Part shown: one piece after another, positions 21,960-32,499 of the stretch | Layout of the letters: every line of letters begins with the position of its first letter | Position numbering within the stretch: the stretch's first letter is position 1 | NCBI RefSeq assembly: GCF_038502225.1 | Contig: NC_091372.1 | Span: forward strand, 3,964,203-4,028,202 | DNA: 64,000 bases | Direction of reading: 5' to 3' | From: Cherax quadricarinatus | Taxonomy: Eukaryota; Arthropoda; Malacostraca; Decapoda; Parastacidae | Program-made: the position numbers and the translations under genes | The notes under the pieces: generated by a model | What the model was told of the DNA's origin: nothing | The model's input: only the letters and a program-made list of their open reading frames with translations | Database searches by the model: none

Positions 21960-22115
21960 CTAAGGGGGCTAAAGCCTCCAGACTGAAATCCTGGCTAAGA
22001 GTTTCTCCAGACTGAAATCCTGGTTTAAGAGATCTCCCCAGATTGAAACCCTGGCTTACAAGATACCCCCAGACTGAAATCCTGGCTTCAGAGATATCCC
22101 CCAGATTGAAATCCT
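21960..22115. repeat. Minisatellite, about 30-bp unit
   Basis: Five imperfect copies of (c)cagactgaaatcctggctt(a)agagatc(t)cc in tandem. The open frame across it on the minus strand is a by-product of the repeat. Confidence 0.75.
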
Positions 22116-22129
22116 GCTGCACTACTGTA

Positions 22130-22200
22130 ATCAAAGGACCTGCGTACTGTGGGCCAACAGGCCTGCTGCAGTGTTCCTCCTTTCCTATGTTCTTATGTTG
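22130..22200 (+). repeat. Family C LINE 3' end fragment
   Basis: The sequence gggccaacaggcctgctgcagtgttcctcctttcctatgttcttatg matches the last 50 bp of the family C tail at 20640-20690 and 37110-37155. Confidence 0.65.
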
Positions 22201-23490
22201 TCTTCCGTAACACACTCCTAAATAGTAAACGTTAACAGATAAAAAGAAAATTTGCAAGAATAAAAATGGATACAAGTGAATCAATATGGATTTGTAAACA
22301 TCAACAGTGACAAGAAACTAAAGTTGTTACCTGAACAAAAGTGCTGAAAGAATACTGGAATAGGATCCAAGAATAGATGAAAAATGTTACAGCCACTGAC
22401 GAATATATTTGTGTTAGGGATATAGTAATTTGTAAGTACCAGAAGTTTGCTGTGCTTCATCTTAGAATGAAGTTTTGTGGTAGCTGTCACTGCAATTTGT
22501 GCCGCCTCATATAAAATTGGTATAAACACAATATTCATTCAAATTAAGTCGTGTTGTCATTCTCAAAGAGAAACAAAAAATTTGTCAGTCCAGTCTAGTA
22601 GAAAAAAAATACTACCTAATCAATATTGTTATTTTTATTAACATTTCATTAAACTTGTGTAAAAATATGACTTGCATAGATATGTAATACCATTTACCAC
22701 ACATATATGATGCTTCTTCTGCACATTTCAACACACGATTATGACTACTTAAAAAAATTACTTGACCAATTTCCATATCAGCAACATAGATAACAATCAT
22801 GCTGTTTCAAAGACATACATGTATCATAATTTATATAAGCTCAGTGATTCTCATATGCCATATAGTAAACAGTTGTAGGATGTCACATTCCTAGAAAAAC
22901 AAGGGAATGGAAATATTGTATATTAATAAAGGTTAAATTATATTTGTTTATTAACTCTTACCTCTCTCACTCACTTTGCACTTCAGATTAATGATGTAGG
23001 GTAGTAACACCTATATAATATTGTGGACAGGCAGAGGTGAGAAAGAAGAAACAGGAGCAGCAGCAGGAGGGTTAGAAGGATGAAGTGGGAGAAGGAGGGG
23101 ATAGGAGGATGAAGAATAGGAACAGCAGGAAGATGATTAGTAACAGGAAGAAGAAGGAGGAGGAGCAAGATCAGAAGCTAGAGTACCAGCAGTGATGCAC
23201 TGCTATACATGTGAATACAGTACCATTTATCATTCCCTTTTGTCTTCCAACCAACAAATTTCAGTAAACTTTACTAGAAGACCATATTTTCCAGTATATA
23301 CGGCACACCTCAATTTTGGTAGCATCTTCACCTAGTGAGGTAAAAATGAAAGTGAGCAGTAGATTGCTGAAAGTGAGTGGTAGGTAGATGCTAGTAAGCC
23401 ATCACCACTAACACTAAGCACCATCAACACTGGTGTAAACAATTATGACGTTGCAAACTGTGATGTCATTAAAGGGTTAAGTACTGTAAG
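22201..23490. other. Intron-like sequence with a GA-rich tract
   Basis: AT-rich and non-coding by eye. A purine-rich run of GAA/GGA/GCA triplets lies at 23037-23195. A 22538-22281 open frame followed by GTAACA is not matched to any PHKA segment I know. Confidence 0.45.
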
Positions 23491-23492
23491 TA

Positions 23493-23552
23493 TACCTGAA
23501 GAGGGTTTCAGGGCTCAACACCCCCGTGGCTCGTTCTGAGACCGGTATCATA
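23493..23552 (-). repeat. Solo 3' end of a jockey/CR1-like LINE (family G)
   Basis: The stretch tatacctgaagagggtttcagggctcaacacccccgtgg...tctgagacc matches the start of the family G copy at 47052-47125. Only about 60 bp is present. Confidence 0.55.
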
Positions 23553-23637
23553 TTGGTAAAACACCAATCATATTCATCCTTAGATAGATATGAACACTGT
23601 TGTATGCTATTTCATGCCTTTCTCAATGAAACAAATA

Positions 23638-24290
23638 CAGGAGGGCCCCGCTTATACAGCAGGTTAAGTTCCGGGTTACAGATGTAAAGCAAAAATCACT
23701 GTGTAGTGAATCATAGCTTTTTCTCATGTTCAAATGCATATAAAAGCCTGATAACTAATTTATACTATCATATATTAAGTGAGAAATAGAGCTAAGCCTA
23801 AAATATACATATACAGTACACACTTTACTACTACTACTACTTCTTTCAACAAACCGGCTGTATCCCACCAAGGCAGGGTGGCCCAAAAAGAAAAATGAAA
23901 GTTCCTCTTTTTAAATTTAGTAATTTATACAGGAGAAGGGGTTACTAGCCCCTTGCTCCCGGCATTTTAGTCGCCTCTTACAACACATATGGCTTACGGA
24001 GGAAGAATTCTGTTCCACTTCCCCATGGAGATAAGAGGAAATAAACAAGAACAAGAACTAGAAAGAAAATAGCAGAAAACCCAGAGGTGTGTGTATATAT
24101 ATGCTTGTGCATGTATGTGTAGTGTGACCTAAGTGTAAGTAGAAGTAGCATTACTTATCTTAAAATATTTTCCTCTTTAGCTTATAGTGAGTGGTGAACA
24201 TATTTATTGTAGGAAGTCTGAATAAATGAAAAAATGCATATAATTGAAAACTGTTGTATTGGCGAAATACTGTAAAGCAAGGCTTGCCTG
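23638..24290. mobile_element. MITE (family J) with a nested D repeat
   Basis: It begins after TA with caggagggccccgcttatacagcagg and ends aagcaaggcttgcctg before TA. The inner part (agcttatagtgagtggtgaa) recurs at 28650-28680. A D-type short repeat occupies 23841-24155. No ORF. Confidence 0.55.
23841..24155 (-). mobile_element. Short non-autonomous RTE derivative (family D)
   Basis: In plus orientation it starts ttctttcaacaaaccggctgtatcccaccaaggcagggtggcccaaaaag, the reverse complement of a tail like that of family A. It continues with ggggttactagccccttgctcccggcattttagtcg ... gtgacctaagtgtaagtag, the family A 5' untranslated region. No ORF. Confidence 0.7.
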
Positions 24291-25024
24291 TATTCCATTG
24301 TAAATTAAATGTTTTTTTTATGGAGAAAATCTGTCTCACTCCAAGAAGCTCTGGCTTACACAGCCTGAGGTCTGCTCTACTGCCACCAACCACCAAAACA
24401 AACATGGCTACCTGCCATTTACAGACTGCTACTTTACAATTATTTACAACCACAGGAGCTGGTTTGTTTATTATGCAGCAGTAATATGTTAATTATAATT
24501 TATAATAGTTACTAATCACTCTAAAATAATTTTTGTAAGGAAGGAGGTGTGTTTGGAGTTTAGTTTACCAGTAATGAAAAAAACACTTGCCAGTAACCCA
24601 AAGTCTTCCTTTGTTCCTGATATTGAGCAAATAAGATGCACAGTGATTTTCTTGAGACACTTTTTTTTTTTTTTTGAGGGAGGGAAAAATAGTTTGCCTC
24701 ATATGCTGGAAGATTTGGTGTGTGACTAATTACCTGGTACATTAGTAAACAGTATTTGCTAATTACAGTGAAAGGGTTAATATTTATGTCTAATGACTGT
24801 TAGGTAATAAGTGACTCTTCAAACTAAAATAGCCAAAATATTGATCATATTATGTCTAAAAAAAAAAAACCACACATTAAATGATATGAGATTAAACAAG
24901 CTCAGATTCATATTCAAAGATAGCTTAAAACAACCAATTTGATTTCTGAACTGGATAAAAAGTTAAATTTTGTAGGTTAGTGTTATCATTAAAAAAATAA
25001 TGTTTTATTTTATTATTAGATATG
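24291..25024. other. Intron-like sequence, no gene seen
   Basis: AT-rich with poly-T (24661-24675) and poly-A (24859-24870) runs. A block near 24400-24450 recurs inverted at 33920-33990. No coding signal. Confidence 0.45.
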
Positions 25025-25100
25025 AGGCCTGGTCTGGCCTGGTCTCAGACTGAGCCACAGGGGCGGTGACCCCCGAAACCCTCTCCAAGCATGATTAAAT
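25025..25100 (+). repeat. Solo 3' end of family G LINE
   Basis: The run ctggtctcagactgagccacaggggcggtgacccccgaaaccctctccaag is the reverse complement of the family G 3' terminus seen at 47060-47125. Confidence 0.55.
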
Positions 25101-26490
25101 ACCATCATCAATGGAATATACTGTATTATAATTACCCAAGTACCAGTGGGAAGGTGCTGTATAATAATTACCAGTAGGAGGTGAGGAACTATAATTACCT
25201 AAGTACCAACAGAAGATACTACATAATAAATATTACATGTGCATCTAAATAATTATCCATAAATTTTCTGCTTCCTAATGAAAAAAATACCCCCTAACTA
25301 CTGGGATAATAACAGTTCTTAGTAATAAGTTGTAACACATTTACCCAACCACTGGAAGCAGGTACTGAACAGTAGACAGTATTCTTGTGTTAGTAAGAGG
25401 TGGAACACAAAAAAATTTCTTCCACTGCTGTACCAGGGTACAGTGATACATTTGATAACTGTCACAATAACAATGGCAAATAATCAAAGAGATTATCTGA
25501 GAATTTGTGGAAACACACTAAATGTACTGTAATAAACAGAGAAATAATGGACATACACTAAATGCACATAAAAATTTTCAAAAGCAGAAAATAATTTATG
25601 CTTATTAAAAAAGTCAGGATAATGTTGTAAACTGGTTGCTTTATGAAGATCAATTGAAAACTGAGTCAATAATAGTAGCAGTAGTAGACATAGATGGTTG
25701 TGATAGTCACAGAAGCTCTAATAGTAACCAGAAGTAAAACCACAGGTACACAGAGATTTATGCAGTAATTATGGTATAGTATTAACTTTAAAACAGTGAG
25801 TAATGTGTTAAATAATTTACACACTATCAAACAGAAAAACATTCAGTGGTCATATAATAAAAAAGAAGAAAGAATAGCAAAATTCTAAACAAACTGCAGA
25901 ACTTTTCTGAAAATCTATTAATGTATATAAACATGTCACTGTACAAAAAAAAAAAATTTAATTACTAGTAATTTTATTAATAAAAGTAAAAAAAAATACA
26001 TGCACACAAAATAAGGTAATGGGCAATACAGTATTGCATCTTCATTATTGCTGTCAATCAAAAACAAAAGCAAGGATTTTCATGATATTTCATGAGAAAT
26101 AAGACAAGTGCAGAGGTGTAGTGAATCTAAGGTCCTAGTGAATAGTTCCCGAGCAGGAATACTACACAGGAGCACCTTGCTGAAGACCCAGTGCAACTCA
26201 GCCCACTGGGCAAACATTAGAACTTTAACAACTGCCAGGAGAAAATTTCACCTGGTGGTTAGACCTAGATCCCATTTCTTTCCATGCATGTGTGAGTTAA
26301 TGTCTTAAGTTGGGGAAACCTGAGTAAAGCCGAGTTGGTGTTGAAGTTTGAGAGCTGGAATTCACTACTGATGCTCACTAATAGAGAAATCACCAAGTGC
26401 ATACTCTTTGAATCTCCTGCCCTGAATCAATGAATATATCACTTCTGTATCAACAAAAGATTAATGGCACCACTTCATGCTCAACAGCAG
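25101..26490. other. Intron-like sequence within duplication copy B
   Basis: AT-rich, with several blocks shared in order with 6860-8180. The open frame 26108-26308 has no recognisable domain. Confidence 0.45.
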
Positions 26491-26495
26491 TGATC

Positions 26496-26770
26496 CGTGT
26501 CACTGCCATAGAACAATAATCATCTGTGTCACTGCCATACGATCAACAACAATCACCTGTGTCACTGCCACAGAACCAACAATTATCTGTGCCCTGCCAT
26601 AGAACCAACAATAATCATCTGTGCCCTGCCAGAGAACCAACAACAATCATCTGTGCCCTGCCACAGAACCTACAACAATCATCCATGTTGCTGCCGTAGA
26701 ACCAACAAATCATCCGTTTCAATGCCATAGAACTCACAGCAATCATCTGTGCCACTGCCATAGACTTGTT
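26496..26770. repeat. Minisatellite, about 30-33-bp unit
   Basis: About eight imperfect copies of atctgtg(tca)ctgccatagaaccaacaacaatc. The short ORF over it is a by-product. Confidence 0.75.
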
Positions 26771-27559
26771 CTTATGAGTGCATCACCACTGTGGGGAACC
26801 TTCACCTTGTCAAATGCAAAGTAAAACTTGAGAAAGTCATGAAGAACACATTTAGACTGGTACCCAAACTAAAAAAAAAAAAATTATTTCTTTGCTAGGT
26901 TACAATGTGTGTATACATTTCATCTGAGGGGAACAAGTCATGGGAAAAAACATTATGGCTAAGTCTCTTGTCTTCAGAAAAATGGGGAACAAGAGGTGAT
27001 ATCACTACAAAAATAAAACATTCTCTTGGACAAAGACAGTTACTATAAAAAAAAAAAAAAAAAAAAAATACACACACCCAAATGAGTCAAAGGGACATCC
27101 AAAAATTACTATTTCAGCATAAAATTCATTAAAGGGTTAATGATCTGAAGCTGACTTCATACAGAAGTTCAAAAGAAGATATGGTAAAATTATTTAACAT
27201 TTAAGCCATTATAAATAAAGAGGTTAGATAAAAAGCTAGAGCTCAACCTGTGAAAGTTCAAAATGTATTCTCTCTCACCTGCATTAGAATGCAGTGTTAG
27301 ATGATGCAAAAGCTACACAACTAATTAGTTAAGATTCAGACCAGTGTTATAATAGTATAAGTAGTTAAATGCAACTTATCTTTGCCATTTGTATATTTTA
27401 AACAACCTGAATGATTTATGTTAATAAATGGATCTCACTCATCGCAAAAACAAATAAATTTATTACATGAAAGTTGCAATCCTCTATATATCTGACACCA
27501 CTTCATCTACTCAACCTATCAACATAGAGAAATAACAAGGGGGGGGGACTTTTCTCTTA
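26771..27559. other. Intron-like sequence, no gene seen
   Basis: AT-rich with A runs at 26872-26883 and 27049-27068. The part 27225-27410 matches duplication copy A at 9000-9240. Confidence 0.45.
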
Positions 27560-28312
27560 TAAATCAATGACCTACCAAATGCATCTCAACAATACACCTT
27601 TTTGTTATTTATACATCTCAACAACTTAAACCAGTCTCATTCATGGATGACACTACCTTTGTCATCTTCTAACCAGATACTACTGACCTCAACAGCATCA
27701 CTAATGTTAAACTAACAAAGGTACTACTGGCTTAGATGCTATCAAATAAATTAGTACTCAATAATGATAAGACCTACTGTAGAGTGCTTGGGAATAAAAG
27801 TAAGAATTTTTAACTGAACAAAGATAAATAATACACACAAGATGAGAGAAAATTCTTGAGTATTAACCTTGCAGCAAACAAATTTATCAACCACATCCAG
27901 CACCTGGTCCTGGACCAGGCTGCAGGGGTGAAACACCCCGGAACACCCTCCAGGTATACCCACCTAAGTGTTTTGAAAACAGTGAATATTCTTTCCAGAA
28001 TACACTACCTTGTAAATTACATATACAACACACTCAATGAAAATATTAACCCTGACATACAACAATTCCTGTTCAGTTGCAACAAATCACGTAGGCATGA
28101 CACCAGAAACAACTATCTCTGATATTCTATATATACAATCCTCCATGCCCATCAAAACATAAAATTTAAAAGAACTTGCCCAAAAGATTGATAAACTATC
28201 TTCCAACAGCTAAAAAAATAAAAACTTCTGAATGTAATATTTGATTTGTAATGTAATTTAATTTGTTATAATTTATATATAATGATCATAAGTGTTTATT
28301 AAGCTTAATAAA
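27560..28312 (+). mobile_element. Degenerate family B-like LINE fragment with a nested G 3' end
   Basis: Across broken frames it reads F-MDDTTFVI, LNSITNVKL, LSNKLVLNNDKTYC, then after a 70-bp family G tail (27893-27962) NILSRIHYLVNYIYNTLNEN, INPDIQQFLFSCNKSRRHDT and RNNYL. These align with FADDTTYV, NKLTLNTDKTY and DLKCFLDSCDRTHRHNTRHK of copy B2. Many stops and a replaced catalytic Ala/Asp context mark an old copy. Confidence 0.7.
27893..27962 (+). repeat. Solo 3' end of family G LINE
   Basis: cagcacctggtcctggaccaggctgcaggggtgaaacaccccggaacaccctccaggtatacc is the reverse complement of the family G terminus, inserted in an old LINE fragment. Confidence 0.6.
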
Positions 28313-28465
28313 TCTTTTACCAATAGCTTTGTCAACTGTTAACTCTTCACTTCAATTATAACTACTGGAATTAAATTGCATACAGAAATTTTATGCTGAA
28401 TTGTCTCTTAAAATTATTATTACATCTAATATTCATTATACCCACACCTGTAAAAGTGTTAAGCA

Positions 28466-28715
28466 CAGGAGGGCCCCGATTATACAGCAGGTTATGTTCC
28501 AGGCTACTGTCGTAATGTGAATCACCTCTTTTTTTGTTTTTTTTACTTTTAAATACAAGTAAAGGCCTGACAACATATTTCCACTATTTTAAGTATGAAA
28601 GTAAAATAAATGTACAGTAAAGACATTACTTACCTGAAAATATTTTTGTCCTTAGCTTATATATAGTGAGTGGTGAATCTGAAACTTTGGAAAATTGCCA
28701 GAATGTGAAAAAATA
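28466..28715. mobile_element. MITE (family J), left part
   Basis: It begins caggagggccccgattatacagcagg and carries agcttatatatagtgagtggtgaa, both shared with 23638-24290. A possible right end, ggggccatcctg before TA, lies at 31611-31624. If that is its partner the element has been expanded by nested insertions to about 3.2 kb. Confidence 0.5.
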
Positions 28716-29315
28716 GTTATAACTATGACCATAATTTTTAAAGGGGTAAACCAATAAGCCAGTGGAAGGCCTTGGTCAGGTGACCAAAAGCTCCAACGGC
28801 ATGTCATCATCTGACTAACACCCCGAGTCAGGAAACTCTTGTCCTGTTTCCTGACGAACCTTACCTGCCAGAATGCAGAGACAAAGTATACAAATTTTGT
28901 AAACAGACTGAATCAATGACAACACACCCTGGCTCATGGCAACTGTTATGCAGGCTACTGTATTAATGAGAAGATAATTTGTATATAATGAAAGGTGTAT
29001 TGTGGGGATAATGCTCCATAAATGCATACATAATGTCTGTCGGAGATTTTCACAAGAACACAATCTAGAACTAACCTTCTGCCCACACTCAGGGCAGAAC
29101 TCTAGGTGCAAAAACAAATTGTATCTTACTGAAGTTGATGTATCTTGGACACTAGGTATGCATTAGGTTTGTCAGGAAACAAGACAAGTGTTTCCTGATG
29201 CGGGTCTTAGTCATATGAGACCCACAGCTGGAGCTTTTGGTCATCTGACTGAGGCCTTCCACTGGCTTACCACTCCATCCCTTCAAAAATTATGGTCATG
29301 ATTATAACCATTACA
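28716..29315. mobile_element. Element with about 130-bp imperfect inverted repeats (family K)
   Basis: The left arm (gttataactatgaccataatttttaaaggggtaaacc...ccagtggaaggcc...gaccaaaagctcc...gtttcctgac) is repeated inverted on the right (gtcaggaaac...ggagcttttggtcatctgactgaggccttccactgg...aaaaattatggtcatgattataac). The middle is about 300 bp without a clear ORF. Confidence 0.7.
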
Positions 29316-29567
29316 TCTTTTAGGGCCACTGGGGTTGCAAACAATGTCCCTCCTTCAATGCTCACTGAGACAGCTCCCCAACTAGCTCTGGGACCCTAGA
29401 ATAGCAACATATGCTTCCTGTATATTTATAATGAAAATTTACGCTAGTAAAACTGACTAGTAAGTGGACTGTATAACAGTGAAGACTAAGTGACCTTGAC
29501 TGATTTAAATATTTTGTTTTGTCGACTATTTTACAATTATTAATCAAATTATTTCATAGATAAAACC

Positions 29568-29765
29568 TATTCTTCTTCTTTCAACAAATCAGCTGTATCC
29601 CACCAAGGCAGGGTGGCCCAAAAAGAAAAACAAAAGTTTCTCTTTTTAAATTTAGTAATATATACAGGAGAAGGTATTACTAGCACCTTGCTCCCAGCCT
29701 TTTAGTCGCCTCTTACGACACGCATGGCTTATGGGGGAAGAATTCTGTTCCACTTCCCGATGGAG
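29568..29765 (-). mobile_element. Short RTE derivative (family D), truncated
   Basis: It starts ttcttctttcaacaaatcagctgtatccc and ends cttcccgatggagaa. The bases ataaaacct occur on both sides (29562-29570 and 29768-29776), a likely 9-bp target-site duplication. Confidence 0.7.
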
Positions 29766-29769
29766 AATA

Positions 29770-30570
29770 AAACCTTTTACGCTTGCTATTTTATTACACT
29801 GGTGTTATAGCCTAATGCATCCTCCAGCAAGTTTACAAGAAAACTGGACACTATCAAGTAACCTTACCTGTTGTGTGGTTTGTAATGCACACTGAGATGC
29901 GAACCTAAATTACTGATGAGAACATGCAAAGACAATACGGCGTCTCATTCAGCTTCCTCATCCTACTGTCCATCATCCAATCACTAGACTCTTCCTTTTC
30001 CTTCCCTAGCTGGACATTTATAGAGGTATGTCCTCTTCATTTATATTATAACGTTTAATTGTCAGATAATATTACCAGTCGACATTGCTATTTCGAGAAA
30101 CATTCACCTACTCACTGGTTAGTCTCATTCCTGTACTGCCCTCTTTGTTTCTCACTTTGCTCTCCTATCTTATAAATACATTTATTCATAGTTATATTTC
30201 TGGGTGTGGAATACATTTTCCTCATCAGAATATTAATTCCTTTAATATTACAATAATTTCATTTTACTTAATTACTACATTATATAAGGAAATTATAGGG
30301 AATATGTTGGTTTCCTGTGACTTATTACCTTTTGAAAGTAACATTAACATTACACAACTGCATTATTATGCACACATTATTATCCCCACTAATTATTACA
30401 TTTAAATCATAGAAAATTATCAAAATTTTCCACAATGTTAGTGTTTTGGGAAGACACGTAATAGACGGTCAGATGGACATGCATTAACGTCCAACTTTGA
30501 GTCATTAGTGACACTAAAAAAATTATCTTTGTATTAATGAAGTTGCCTGCATAAAAGCAATACAACCAGT
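29770..30570. other. Intron-like sequence, no gene seen
   Basis: AT-rich. The plus-strand frame 30085-30405 is hydrophobic but has no recognisable domain or codon signal and is probably chance. Confidence 0.45.
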
Positions 30571-30572
30571 TT

Positions 30573-31085
30573 CATGGCAACACACCCAGGCTCAGGGCAA
30601 CACACCCAGGCTCAGGGCAACACACCCAGGCTCAGGGCAACACACCCAGGCTCAGGGCAACACATCCAGGCTCAGAGCAACACACCCAGGTTCAGGGTAA
30701 CACATCCAGACTCAGGGCAACACACCCAGTCTCAGTGCAACACACCCAGGCTAAGGGCAACGCATCCAGGCTCACGGCAACACACCCAGGCTCACAGCAA
30801 CACACCCAGGCTCACAGCAATGCACCCAGGCTCATGGCAGCATACCCAGGCTCACAACAACACAGCCAGGATCACGGCAACACACAGTCTCACGGCAACA
30901 CATCCAGGCTCACAGCAACGCACCCAGGTTTCTAGGAACACACCTTGGCTTGCAGCAACACATTCAAGGTCATGGCAATCCAGCCGGGCTAATGGCAACA
31001 AAGCCAGGCTAACAGTAACACAGCCAGGCTCATGGCAACATATCCAGGCTCACGGCAACACATCCAGGTTCACGGTAACACACCC
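30573..31085. repeat. 20-bp minisatellite, about 25 copies
   Basis: The unit cacacccaggctcagggcaa repeats with a strict 20-bp period: the first five units are almost identical and later ones diverge (ctcacggcaa, ctcatggcaa). Because 20 is not a multiple of three, the frame cycles every 60 bp and a 175-aa open frame arises (ATHPGSGQHTQAQGNTPRLR pattern). I regard it as non-coding. Confidence 0.92.
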
Positions 31086-31089
31086 ACTC

Positions 31090-32020
31090 TCTCCCAGCTG
31101 ATCATCCAAATAATGGTCTAATACATGTCAAAATTCCCATTTAATAGTTTAATATGTGTCCATTGGACTGTCTATTACATGATAAGTTTATATAATTTTC
31201 CAAAACAGGTCATAGATGGATTATTAGTCTATGATATACAACATGTTTAGTGCCCCAGAGCAACATTCTTCCTTTGGTATTACATCTTCAGTACAAGTGA
31301 GACATTCTCTTAGCAATTCCATCACATGGTTTAGCTCCTACTTTGCAACTTGGCACTTACAATGCCTCTTTTTACCACAACTACCCGCAGATGCCACTGT
31401 AACACAAAAATAGTATAAAGTATGTAATAACTTTAAAATACATGAAACTTTTGAAAGTTTCCAGACAGAATTGAGATGTAGAGTTCAGGAAACATGTAAA
31501 CAGAAAATGAGTGGTACGTATATGGATATGCCGTAATAGCAAATTAGGAGCTGTATAAACGTATTTTTTGGGTATAATTTAAAATGTCCGTATTAGTGAA
31601 GGGCCGTTAAGTGGGGCCATCCTGTAGTTGTAAGTACATATAGTACTTACATATAGTAAGTACATATAGTACTTGTACTTACTGGTTTTGGTCTGCTCAA
31701 AATGCTTTGCATAACATAGAACTTCTCAAAAGCATTGTACTTTATTATAAACTGTAATTCCCAAAATTGCAATGTTGTATTTTTAAAATAAAATCTCTAT
31801 TTGTACTAAAATAACTTGTCATGGGTACTATGTTTTAAGTAGTCCATATGGATTAACATTAGGATAATTACAACACAGCCCAAAAATCACACCCGAGTGT
31901 CAAAAAAAAATAGCAACAACTGGTAAATTAAGCATAATAAAAAAAAGCAAAGAGCAATAAACGATTAAGGATATTTTCATGCAAGTCAAATCAAGCATAG
32001 CAAGAGTTTCCGTATCTCAC
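31090..32020. other. Intron-like sequence, no supported gene
   Basis: AT-rich. It contains a short palindromic run gtacatatagtacttacatatagtaagtacatatagtact (31636-31675) and the right end of a possible family J element. From about 31720 it matches duplication copy A. Confidence 0.45.
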
Positions 32021-32041
32021 CTTCTCGGCATGCAACCCTCC
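32021..32041 (-). CDS. PHKA: Candidate PHKA microexon, copy B (21 nt, GGLHAEK)
   Basis: The minus strand reads ctatttattttggcag, then 21 nt coding GGLHAEK in phase 0, then gtgagatacg. The phase matches the end of the 50-nt exon, and 21 nt keeps the frame whether it is included or skipped. The same 21 nt, with the same splice dinucleotides, recurs exactly at 9712-9732 inside a diverged duplicate. Flanks of the two copies show several differences and indels while the exon shows none. No homologous peptide is recalled, so the coding assignment depends on splice sites, phase and identity. Confidence 0.5.
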
Positions 32042-32293
32042 CTGCCAAAATAAATAGAATGAGAAGAGCATTAGTTTGCTAGCTAACAATACAACCTTCC
32101 CTTTGTAAAAAAAGAGGTCTTATTAGGTCAAATAAAAAAAATCAAAATGTATCTACACTACAGCAAAGAAATACCTACTTTATTCAGCTAGAAAAATTCA
32201 AACATGTCATTAATAAAAAAAATATAATTTACTACTTTCAAACACTACTTACCCTTGAAAACTAATAAAAATTATTTATAAGTAAGTAAAGTA

Positions 32294-32496
32294 GAGTGGA
32301 CCCCCGCATAACGATTACCTCCGAATGCGACCAATTATGTAAGTGTAATTATGTAAGTGCGTTTGTACGTGTATGTTTGGGGGTCTGAAATGGACTAATC
32401 TACTTCACAATATTCCTTATGGGAACAAATTCGGTCAGTACTGGCACCTGAACATACTTCTGGAGTGAAAAAATATCGTTAACTGGGGGTCCACTG
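32294..32496. mobile_element. Tigger-type MITE, 203 bp
   Basis: The ends gagtggacccccgcataacg and cgttaactgggggtccactg are inverted repeats flanked by TA. A second 203-bp copy with the same internal sequence is at 58875-59077. No ORF. Confidence 0.82.
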
Positions 32497-32499
32497 TAC

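Noticed and set aside
22281..22538. Minus-strand open frame followed by GTAACA as a possible PHKA exon
   Set aside because: The peptide (KLHSKMKHSKLLVLTNYYIP type) matches no alpha subunit segment I know and no convincing acceptor fixes its start.
30085..30405. 106-aa hydrophobic plus-strand ORF as a membrane protein
   Set aside because: It is AT-rich, composed of Ile/Leu/Ser/Thr codons expected by chance, with no family similarity and no flanking exon signals.
30574..31101. 175-aa plus-strand ORF (ATHPGSGQHTQ repeats) as a secreted or structural repeat protein
   Set aside because: It is fully explained by a 20-bp minisatellite read through all frames. There is no start context, signal peptide or splice signal.
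31361..31396. A 36-nt minus-strand block with acceptor ttgtgttacag, donor GTAAGTG and an open phase-0 frame, as a further PHKA microexon
   Set aside because: It has no similarity to known alpha subunits and has no counterpart in duplication copy A. It may also lie within transposon-derived sequence ending at 31624. Splice-like motifs of this quality occur by chance in this much DNA.
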